NCBI RefSeq assembly: GCF_000385215.1 | Contig: NZ_ARQK01000027.1 | Span: forward strand, 1-32,007 | DNA: 32,007 nucleotides | Origin: Thioalkalivibrio thiocyanoxidans ARh2 | Lineage (GTDB): Bacteria > Pseudomonadota > Gammaproteobacteria > Ectothiorhodospirales > Ectothiorhodospiraceae | Direction of reading: 5' to 3' | In this document: piece by piece, positions 24,914-32,007 of the stretch | Layout: every line of letters starts with the position of its first letter | Position numbering within the stretch: the first letter of the stretch is position 1 | Translations under genes and position numbers: made by a program | The notes under the pieces: model-generated | What the model saw: the letters and a program-made list of their open reading frames with translations, nothing else | What the model was told of the DNA's origin: nothing | The model's database searches: none

Positions 24914-27900
24914 TCAATGATTGAGACTCGAAACCTCATCAACAGGCGCACGTTCACGCGCCGGCTCGGAGTCTAGAACAGGCTTAAAACCCCTGATAAC
25001 TTCTTCCTTGTCCTTTTCACCCTTCCAATCTTTCACTCGAAATCCGTCACTCTTATACATAGGCAGATCATCTGCAACAATATGATTTTTCCAACGCTCT
25101 ACAAACACCCGCCTATTTTGGTCAACGTAACGGCCACGTCCTAGCGTCTTCGACTCAAAATGTACAACCTTACTTTCAGGCACGTAGGCGGCTTCTTTTC
25201 CGGTCCCCTTGTGTAGTCTTAAGCACAAGTCGACATCTTCTTGCCCGTTGATGTAGATCGGATCAAACCCCTCTACGTCGGCAAAGTCTTTCGCTTTTAT
25301 CGCCAAGCATGCGGCTGTGATTGCTCTAAAACGCCTAGGCTTATCCGCAGCGCATTCCTCCGGATGCATGCCTTGATAGATAGGATAACCCAAGGCGCTC
25401 TTTTCCGAAAATACTATGCCCATACACTGCAACGTACCATCAGGGTAGATCAACTGAGGCTGTGCGGCGTAGACCTCCGATTTCTCGATCGGATCTAATA
25501 ATGGTCTCAACCAGTTTTCTTGTACCTCAGTGTCATTGTTAAGAAAGACGCAAAACTCTCCTCTCGATACAGCAAACCCTAGATTCGACCCAAGCGCGAA
25601 ATTCTGGTTTTCGTTTTGCCTAACCACTCGCAACATTCGGTAAGCCGATTGAAGCGCTAATAGCCCTTGCGCCGTTTTATACCCACTACCGTTATCGACA
25701 ACAATCACCTCGTAATCGAAACCTTGCGTATGCCGTATGACTGACTCTACGCATTGCTGTGTCAGGGCTAATCCGTCATAAACCGGGACAATGATAGAAA
25801 TCATTCCCATAGTATGTGGCTTCTCACGTAGGTCTTGCCAATTTATAGCCTTGTTCTTGCTACGCAGGTACCAAGCTTGGGAGCAACCAATCCCACCGCT
25901 AAACTGACCGTAAAGTAGGTAATGAACAATTAGGTCGATGTGCGGGGATACGTACCCACTAAGGCCTTTTTCCTCCAAAAACCTTTGGTAGCAGGATTCG
26001 TCCAGCAACCCCGCCGCACGAAACGTTTTCTGGTAGCTCACCAACGGGTCTGAATTTCGTTTCGCGTCAATTGCATTTTCGAGCGCCCATCTCTGTGCGT
26101 ATAACTCCTTCGCGCGCCGCCGCAACTCGCCAAACAGGGGATTAGCCTGCATGCTTGCGACCGCCCGTTGAACGCGCGCGCGTCCATAGGTGGCGGCGAG
26201 TGTCTCCGAACCCGCCTTCATGAGCGCGATCCGTTCTGGGCCGAGATAGCTTTTTGACTTCGTGTGAAAGACGTACGTGTGCGCCGCCACCACCAGACCG
26301 AATCCGTTATCGACCGCGCGAAAACAGTAGTCATTCTCCTCGCCGTACCCTCTGGGAAATTTTTCCTCATCCATGAATCCAATCGTGTTAATAACCTCCC
26401 GCGTCACACCAAAACAGAAACCGTGAACTAATGGCGTTCTAGGCAAAACGCCTGCTGTGGCCCACTGCTCACAATAGCGATTCAAGTCCTCCGCCGACAT
26501 GTACGGCGGCAACTCGTTAGTTGCTGTCTGGTTATTCGAACCCTGATGCTCGGGAATGGACTGATGGCTGGCTGCACTAGACATAGGCCCCACAATGCCG
26601 GCACCGGGCGTGGAAAATACAGCATCCGCAAGCTTTTCCGCCCAGTCGGCGGTCACGATGGTATCGCTGTTCAGGAGAATGACAAGCTCGCCCGTTGACG
26701 CAGCGAGTCCTTTATTTGCGGCTTTTGTATAGCCACTTGCTTCCTCATGGCGATAAAGTTGAACCCAAGCCTTTTCCGCAAACCCCCTTAGATAGCTGGC
26801 TGTCGCCTCCTCCGAACCATCATCCACAATGATGAGCGTTTGATTTTCACTTGCCCTCGCTCGTGCGATAGAGTCTAGGCAAATCCTCACGTCCTCAAGT
26901 GCATTATGCACGCAGATCACTACGTCTATTTTCCGCTGCCGCTGGGCTTGGACGCGTTCATCCTTCCCGTCGAGAAAACTAGAACCCGCATATGGGTCGA
27001 CCACAGGCGCCTGAAGGCCCCTGACCAGCGTCGAGGCTGGTCCTTGGCCGCTATCATGGCCGACCAGAACAAAGTCAGGATGGTTACGGACGCTGTTGGG
27101 GCGTGCAAACAAACGGTGCCATTCAATTCCCGCTTTGTTCAACGCATAGTTTTTGCTGAGCTGATCGCGCCGGCTGTAACGGTCGATTTCTGCCCACCAA
27201 GTGTTAAAGAATCGCGAACAAAGAGAATGAGCATCCCGCAAGTTACTCATCATTAAGTTGCTTTCGATGAGATCGTCATGGACGAACCCGAGGGCACGAT
27301 AGTGTTCAATTTGATCGTGCATCAGCGACAAGTCATCCTTATTCGCCCGCCCACACGCTTCTACCTCTTCGTAAATAGTCCTCCTTAGTGGATGTGGGAT
27401 CGCTCCGATGGCCTTTCCGGACGAGAGAAACTCATCAATGAGAGGATAGATATCTCCCAGGATCATGATGTTGGAGTCGATCCACACCACGACGTCATAT
27501 TCGGGAAGCAGCCAATGAGGGTGCGTTTTTACGAACCGTGCGGTGCGCGTGGGGTCGTCGTGGAAAAAGGTGATAGGCCGAACCTGCCAGACGCCCGTGC
27601 CGGGCATTTCTGTGTCGGTATACAGGATATAATCAAGGCGCGGATCAACCACCTCCGGTAGTTTAAGCGAGTCATAGCCACCGGAGATCGCCGTATAGAC
27701 TGCAATTCTCGGCTCCCCGCTCGCTTCACGTTGCTGCGCCACGATGGGTCGGGACTGTACGTAGTCGTCGATCTGTGCCTTGTAGCACTCAAGGTTGGCC
27801 ATACGACGGGCCACACTGGTGTACAGCCTTGCTTGCCGTTCCGCCTCACCCCCGGGGCTACATCGGGCTAAGATGGCTTCCCACTGTTCAACAGCTGGTG

Positions 27901-29170
27901 ACCAGTGTTCCGAATCGAACGTTTTGCGGGCTTTTGCGATTGCCTTGGTCAGCGCATCGTCGCCCTTTGAACCGAAGCGTTGCGATACCGGCAAGTGCCG
28001 CTTCGCGGCTCGACGCACCCTTTTGGGAATCATCCTCTTTACACGCAAAGGGACGTAGCGTCGGTAATAGGGGCGTACCGCTTTGGCCGCGCGACGAAAC
28101 TGCCCGGTCATGATCCACCAAAGCAACTTCATTACCCGGACTGCGTTGCGGACCATCCACCTGAAGCCTCTCGACAGAGCCCGAAGAGGGAAGGTGAGAC
28201 GCCAGCTGGCCGAGTTCCTAAGTTCTCGGATGGAGCGCTGACATGCTGATTGTTTGGAGGAGAGCGTGTTCAGTTTCTCTTGCTGTTTTTCCAGCTTGGC
28301 GGAGAGCTGGTTCACCTCCCCTTCCCGCTCTTTCAGTTTCTTGTTAAGTGCGGTTTCCTTCTCATCGGCTCTGTGCTTTTCGGCGCGGTGTTGGAAAGCC
28401 TGTTTCGGAGAGGAACCCAGCCTATTGTAAGCATCCCGAACAGCCACTGTAGCTTGTGGGTCAGAGGCGGCAGCAAACAGTGTTCTGAGACCTGGAGCAA
28501 GTTCCGGGCCATAGCCCAACACCCCCAGTCCGTGGCCATGCAGGAACTCGAAGCTCGGAAATTCGGTACGGAGCTCTTCCCATAGGCGGAAGACCCCAAA
28601 GTTTCGCTCTCGAACGTTGGTATCGTGAAACAGGACCACGGCGCGGTCGGATAACTTTGGAAGCCAACTCTCGAAATCGTGCTTTACGTCCTCGTAGAAA
28701 TGGCGCCCATCGATATGCAGCAGGTCGATGCTGCCGTCGGTGAAGTGCTCGAGTGCGTCATCGAACGATGAGCGGACCAGGCGGGAGAAACTCGAATAGT
28801 GCGTGTCGTTGTGGGACTTCACACGCTCGTAGATGGACTCATCATAAAAACCGGCGTGCTCATCCCCTTGCCAATGATCCACGGCATAGCACCGGGTTTC
28901 GGTACCCAACGCCTGAACAGCCTGGCAGAAAGCGAAATAGGAGTAACCACCGTGCGTGCCCAGCTCCACAACCGTACGGGGCCGGTGTGCGTCGATCAGC
29001 CAGAAGGCAAAGGGGCCGTGGTCCAGCCAAGCCGATGACTCCAGGTAATTCGGCCACCAAAACGATGCCGGCGACAGGCAGTGACGGAGGAGATCCCCCT
29101 CCGCAATGTCGTGGTCGTCCGGCCTTGTCAGGCGTTCCGGGCCCCCCCTTTTATCCATGCTGCGTGTCAC
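24914..29170 (-). CDS. Four-domain methyltransferase / DUF616 / GT2 / GT2 fusion protein
   Basis: A 1418-residue cytosolic enzyme. Residues about 45-250 form a class I methyltransferase (TVVELGTHGGYSYFAF; IDLLHIDGRHFYEDVKHDF; VVLFHDT). Residues 262-315 are a charged coiled coil, followed by SASWRLTFPLR (320-330) and a basic stretch. Residues about 487-705 match DUF616, a glycosyltransferase-like domain (AVYTAISGGYDSL; DVVVWIDSNIMIL; IPHPLRRTIYEEV). GT2 domain 1 spans about 747-975 (IDVVICVHNALEDV, LLNSDTIV, GYGEENDYCFR). GT2 domain 2 spans about 1124-1365 (SIIVPVYDGLALTQQC, LNNDTEV, NGQEDVDLCLRL). The GTG start has GGAG seven bases upstream; an ATG lies four codons later. Three transferase centres suggest it assembles several linkages of one repeat unit. 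Confidence 0.88.
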   Translation of the reverse strand: MTRSMDKRGGPERLTRPDDHDIAEGDLLRHCLSPASFWWPNYLESSAWLDHGPFAFWLIDAHRPRTVVELGTHGGYSYFAFCQAVQALGTETRCYAVDHWQGDEHAGFYDESIYERVKSHNDTHYSSFSRLVRSSFDDALEHFTDGSIDLLHIDGRHFYEDVKHDFESWLPKLSDRAVVLFHDTNVRERNFGVFRLWEELRTEFPSFEFLHGHGLGVLGYGPELAPGLRTLFAAASDPQATVAVRDAYNRLGSSPKQAFQHRAEKHRADEKETALNKKLKEREGEVNQLSAKLEKQQEKLNTLSSKQSACQRSIRELRNSASWRLTFPLRALSRGFRWMVRNAVRVMKLLWWIMTGQFRRAAKAVRPYYRRYVPLRVKRMIPKRVRRAAKRHLPVSQRFGSKGDDALTKAIAKARKTFDSEHWSPAVEQWEAILARCSPGGEAERQARLYTSVARRMANLECYKAQIDDYVQSRPIVAQQREASGEPRIAVYTAISGGYDSLKLPEVVDPRLDYILYTDTEMPGTGVWQVRPITFFHDDPTRTARFVKTHPHWLLPEYDVVVWIDSNIMILGDIYPLIDEFLSSGKAIGAIPHPLRRTIYEEVEACGRANKDDLSLMHDQIEHYRALGFVHDDLIESNLMMSNLRDAHSLCSRFFNTWWAEIDRYSRRDQLSKNYALNKAGIEWHRLFARPNSVRNHPDFVLVGHDSGQGPASTLVRGLQAPVVDPYAGSSFLDGKDERVQAQRQRKIDVVICVHNALEDVRICLDSIARARASENQTLIIVDDGSEEATASYLRGFAEKAWVQLYRHEEASGYTKAANKGLAASTGELVILLNSDTIVTADWAEKLADAVFSTPGAGIVGPMSSAASHQSIPEHQGSNNQTATNELPPYMSAEDLNRYCEQWATAGVLPRTPLVHGFCFGVTREVINTIGFMDEEKFPRGYGEENDYCFRAVDNGFGLVVAAHTYVFHTKSKSYLGPERIALMKAGSETLAATYGRARVQRAVASMQANPLFGELRRRAKELYAQRWALENAIDAKRNSDPLVSYQKTFRAAGLLDESCYQRFLEEKGLSGYVSPHIDLIVHYLLYGQFSGGIGCSQAWYLRSKNKAINWQDLREKPHTMGMISIIVPVYDGLALTQQCVESVIRHTQGFDYEVIVVDNGSGYKTAQGLLALQSAYRMLRVVRQNENQNFALGSNLGFAVSRGEFCVFLNNDTEVQENWLRPLLDPIEKSEVYAAQPQLIYPDGTLQCMGIVFSEKSALGYPIYQGMHPEECAADKPRRFRAITAACLAIKAKDFADVEGFDPIYINGQEDVDLCLRLHKGTGKEAAYVPESKVVHFESKTLGRGRYVDQNRRVFVERWKNHIVADDLPMYKSDGFRVKDWKGEKDKEEVIRGFKPVLDSEPARERAPVDEVSSLNH

Positions 29171-29289
29171 TGAGTCTCTCCTGGTCTTCTCTCTGCTGGC
29201 TTGGTTGCTTGATCTAAATCTGGTGGGAACGCCGCCGTGAATCCGGGGCTGGGCTGAGGGTCGCTGCTTTCTAGACCCTGCTTAACCAT

Positions 29290-30219
29290 CTATTGACGTT
29301 CGCGGCGTGCGGGACGTAACAGCAGCCGAAGCATCTCGTGGAGCTCATGTCCCCAGAGCCGCGACTGGACCGCCAGTGCGATGACCCGGTATCGAAGGCT
29401 ATATTCTCGTGCCATCGCATATCGGTAGTACAGGTGGAGCGGCGGCATCAGCGTCCGCAGGGCCCAGTAGGCGCGCGCATGCATGGTCCCCGATAGCACC
29501 TGCCCTCCCTTGATGCGGCGGGCCTTGGAGACTACCTCTTTCCAGGACTCGCGTGCGGGATGCCGCACCACCGCGTCGCTGACGAACTGGATGGAATAGC
29601 TGCTAGCGCACGCGCGGCGGCAGAAAGCGGCATCGCCTCCCGAATAACGCGTCGAATCGAACCCGCCCAGCATCGCCATTACCGATCGGTGTACCAGAAG
29701 GTTGGCGGTGGCTGCGTAGCCGCGGCGCACATAATGCGCTTGCGGGATTCCGCGGATCAGGTCGTAGATTTCGTAGGCATTGGGGCACGCGGAGTCCGTG
29801 TACATCTCGACGGCGCCGGCCAGAAGAGCTCTTTGTCCCTCCTGCTGAGCTTGGCCGAACATGGCCTCGAGCCACCGGGGATCGGGTCGACAATCGGCAT
29901 CGGTGAAGGCGAGCCAGTCCCCTGCCGCGGCTTCGATACCGATGTTCCGGGCCGCATAGGATCCCGGCGTTTCGCAGTTCAGAATACGAACGTTGTCGGG
30001 AAGGCTTTCCGGCGGCTCGTAATCCGTGGAGCCGTTGTCCACCAGCAGCACTTCAAAGGACTCTTGCGGGAAGGTCTGTGCCTGCAGGCAGTCCAGCAAC
30101 CCCGGAACCAAGCCCCAGTGGTTGTAGACGGGCACGATGACCGAGCAGACCAGCCGAGATGAATCTTCCGCTGCGCTGTTCGAGTGCCGCTTGCTGGGGG
30201 ATAAGGGACTCCCGCTCAT
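29290..30219 (-). CDS. Glycosyltransferase family 2
   Basis: A 309-residue GT-A enzyme. CSVIVPVYNHWGLVPGLLDCL begins the fold at about residue 25, VLLVDNGSTD follows, then GSYAARNIGIEAAAGDWLAFTDADCRPD with the metal-binding Asp107-Ala-Asp109. The GGDAAFCRRACA part resembles the acceptor-side ED motif, with Asp only. There is no clear membrane segment, though the C-terminal region is hydrophobic and aromatic (LMPPLHLYYRYAMAREYSLRY). The ATG overlaps the stop of the upstream membrane-kinase gene by four bases (ATGA), indicating coupled translation and a functional link. Confidence 0.9.
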   Translation of the reverse strand: MSGSPLSPSKRHSNSAAEDSSRLVCSVIVPVYNHWGLVPGLLDCLQAQTFPQESFEVLLVDNGSTDYEPPESLPDNVRILNCETPGSYAARNIGIEAAAGDWLAFTDADCRPDPRWLEAMFGQAQQEGQRALLAGAVEMYTDSACPNAYEIYDLIRGIPQAHYVRRGYAATANLLVHRSVMAMLGGFDSTRYSGGDAAFCRRACASSYSIQFVSDAVVRHPARESWKEVVSKARRIKGGQVLSGTMHARAYWALRTLMPPLHLYYRYAMAREYSLRYRVIALAVQSRLWGHELHEMLRLLLRPARRERQ

Positions 30220-31910
30220 TCCCTTAGCCCCTCGTTAGCGGAAGGCTCAAAGGGCCGCGCGAGCAATCCGACAAGGCGGGGCGCAAGGGCGACGGCAGGG
30301 CTGAACCGTTGGTGGTCAATCAAAGACTCCAGTTCGTGGCTCAACGCGGCCAGTGCCGACGCGGCCGCGTGCTCTTCAAGGATCTGCAGTTGTTCGGGCT
30401 TGGTCGGCGATCCGGCCCCGGCCGGTTCGATCGCCCAGCTTCCCCAATGAAGGAGCGTGGGCGCCCCTGCCTCGGTCATTACGATATTGCCGGGCCGAAC
30501 GTCACGCGTGGTAATCGCCAGGGGCAATGCGGCGAGTTGGTCGCGCCAGTCCTGTAGGCGAGCGCGCAGCTGGGCGAGGGCACTGAGGGCCTGTGAATCG
30601 CTGGCGGCGATCCGGAGGCGTTCCAGCATGCTGTCGTTGACGCGCTGCCACAGCATGGGCCGGGATCGCTGGTAACGGGTCAACAGAGATTGTGGCGGCG
30701 GGACTTGCAGCAAGGCCTGGCGGATCTCTTCGACGCCCTTGGCGGTGTCGCCCTGCCTGATCGGGAGCTCTTCAGCGACCTGCAGTACGTGGCAATGGAA
30801 GCCGCGCACCTGCGTGGCGCCGATCCATTGCGGGCTGGGCAAGCCATTGGGCGGGTCGGCCAGCAGGGTCGCTTCGTGCAGGGCGTAGGCGCTGCGTTTG
30901 GGGGCAAACAGCTTGACGAAGATGCTCGGCTTTCCGGGCGTACGGCAATGCAGCACGCCCACGTTGACCACATCGGTTTGCCACCACTGGATGTCCAGAT
31001 CCTTGGGGGCGGGCTCGCCGTACATCTCGGCGATGAGCTCCGGGACCCATTGCTGGCGTTTTTCCGGCGCAAGGAGGGTCCAGATGGTTTCCTTCTTATG
31101 GTCCTCTTCCGGGATAAAGGCGCTCTTGTGGAAGAACAGCGCATCCAGCTTGGCCTTCTGGCTGCGCTGTTTCACCAGGTCCGAGACGAGGCTCGAAAGC
31201 CGGTTGAAGCCCTGGCGGGAGAGCAGCAGCGCGATGATCGCCGGGATCAGGCCGGGTGGATCGAGGAACAGGAAGTCGATCACCAGGTAGGCGAAGGCCA
31301 GCATGAAGCCGATGCCCGAGAGCACGCCCATCCAGCCGGCCAGGTTGTCCTCGAGGCGTTCGCGGAACACTTCGCTTACGGCTAGGGCGGCCAGGAGTGC
31401 AACGGCTACCAGGAGAACGTATCCGGCAGCCAGGAGCGCAACCCCTTGATACAGCCAGAGCAGGATGCCCAGCGCCAGCAGCAGAAACACGGCTCCCGCG
31501 ATCACCTCGGCATGGCGTTTGTAGGCGCGAGCGGCCAGTTCGTCCTGGTTCTCGAACAGGACCATCTTGCGGCTGCGGGCGAGCAAAGTTCTTGAGCCAC
31601 GTTCGCCGCCGAACTCCACGATGCGTTCGGCTAGCAGGTACAGGGTATAGAAGGCGACTGTGGCGGCACTCAGCCAGACGATCAGGGAGTCACGGTCGAA
31701 CTGCTCGAAGGACGGCGGGAAGTAGCGCGGGATGCCGTCCGAGCCCAGCAGGATGATGACCTTCAACGGGAGGAAGAAGGCCAGCAGCATGGAGAGCTGC
31801 GACACCAGGGTGAAGAACACTACGCCGCTGGTCGCGGTTGGGGCCGCCCAGAAGAATTTGGCGCCCAGGCGGCTGCTCCATTTCAGGCTGTCGAGGATGG
31901 CGCGGATCAA
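30216..31910 (-). CDS. Membrane protein with degenerate kinase-like C-terminal domain
   Basis: A 564-residue protein I cannot assign to a named family. The N-terminal half has about six hydrophobic segments (about residues 27-55, 76-97, 135-157, 158-178, 193-217, 219-235). Its beginning (SQLSMLLAFFLPLKVIILLGSDGIP) resembles the first helices of ABC-exporter transmembrane domains, but there is no ATPase domain. The C-terminal half (about 290-560) looks like an aminoglycoside-phosphotransferase/kinase fold: IFVKLF (Lys333), LHEATLL (Glu346) and TTRDVRPGNIVM (Asp470, Asn475). The metal-binding D-F/W-G position is LLHWGSW, with His488 in place of Asp, so it may be a pseudokinase. Start is TTG; no ATG or GTG lies upstream before the REP element. 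It is first in the locus and overlaps the next gene. Confidence 0.7.
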   Translation of the reverse strand: MIRAILDSLKWSSRLGAKFFWAAPTATSGVVFFTLVSQLSMLLAFFLPLKVIILLGSDGIPRYFPPSFEQFDRDSLIVWLSAATVAFYTLYLLAERIVEFGGERGSRTLLARSRKMVLFENQDELAARAYKRHAEVIAGAVFLLLALGILLWLYQGVALLAAGYVLLVAVALLAALAVSEVFRERLEDNLAGWMGVLSGIGFMLAFAYLVIDFLFLDPPGLIPAIIALLLSRQGFNRLSSLVSDLVKQRSQKAKLDALFFHKSAFIPEEDHKKETIWTLLAPEKRQQWVPELIAEMYGEPAPKDLDIQWWQTDVVNVGVLHCRTPGKPSIFVKLFAPKRSAYALHEATLLADPPNGLPSPQWIGATQVRGFHCHVLQVAEELPIRQGDTAKGVEEIRQALLQVPPPQSLLTRYQRSRPMLWQRVNDSMLERLRIAASDSQALSALAQLRARLQDWRDQLAALPLAITTRDVRPGNIVMTEAGAPTLLHWGSWAIEPAGAGSPTKPEQLQILEEHAAASALAALSHELESLIDHQRFSPAVALAPRLVGLLARPFEPSANEGLRE

Positions 31911-31981
31911 GAGATTGCAGCCTGACTGGATGCCGTCGTTGGTAACCGGCGAATGATTTGGGCGGCGGTGGCTTCGAGACC

Positions 31982-32007
31982 TGTAGGAGCCGAGCCCCCT
32001 CGGCGAT
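31982..32007 (+). repeat. REP-like palindromic repeat at window end
   Basis: TGTAGGAG, stem CCGAG-CCCC-CTCGG, then CGAT. It has the same variant as 7269-7294, which lies on the other side of the polysaccharide locus. It sits 72 bases before the first gene of that locus, so the locus is bracketed by members of this repeat family and contains none internally. Confidence 0.88.

Noticed and set aside
31911-31981. ops/JUMPStart antitermination element before the polysaccharide locus
   Set aside because: I searched by eye for GGCGGTAG-type ops sequence on the minus strand upstream of the first gene and did not find it.

Overview
The window looks like a chromosomal segment of a high-GC gammaproteobacterium. 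I lean towards Ectothiorhodospiraceae (Thioalkalivibrio-like), from the protein character and from dense palindromic intergenic repeats of the GTAGGAG...CGAT type. That placement is an inference; no rRNA or other taxonomic marker is present.

Region 1 (1-7110) holds a tRNA-Ser(UGA) and a glycogen/alpha-glucan block. glgC, a GH57 glycosidase and malQ form an overlapping minus-strand operon, divergent from glgB. Together they make ADP-glucose, add branches, and trim or rearrange alpha-1,4-glucans. No glycogen synthase lies in the window.

Region 2 (7111-9680) is an accessory strip. It has a small restriction-endonuclease-fold protein, a RelE/ParE-type toxin-antitoxin pair and a Phd/VapC pair, all embedded in palindromic REP-like repeats. 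Several repeats form inverted REPIN pairs. One REP supplies the stop codon of vapC.

Region 3 (9683-31910) is one long minus-strand surface-polysaccharide locus. In transcription order it runs: membrane protein with a degenerate kinase-like domain, GT2, a 1418-residue methyltransferase/DUF616/GT2/GT2 fusion, rfbB, rfbD, methyltransferase, two sulfotransferase-like proteins, rfbA, rfbC, CgeB-type glycosyltransferase, a double GT2 protein, a kinase-like protein, a truncated GT2 remnant, an archaeal-type AAA ATPase, GT2 and a sugar-nucleotide epimerase. The locus makes dTDP-L-rhamnose and probably builds, methylates and possibly sulfates a rhamnose-containing glycan. No Wzx/Wzy, Wzm/Wzt or chain-length protein is inside the window, so the export route is unknown.

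The most unusual signals are the four-domain fusion enzyme, a coiled coil followed by an S-x-SWR-(L/F)-T-x-P-x-R segment shared by three different enzymes of the locus, the membrane pseudokinase-like protein at its head, and the split rml operon carrying a methyltransferase/sulfotransferase cassette. The 13.3-16.7 kb part is visibly more A/T-rich than its surroundings and carries a truncated gene, which suggests acquisition or rearrangement.
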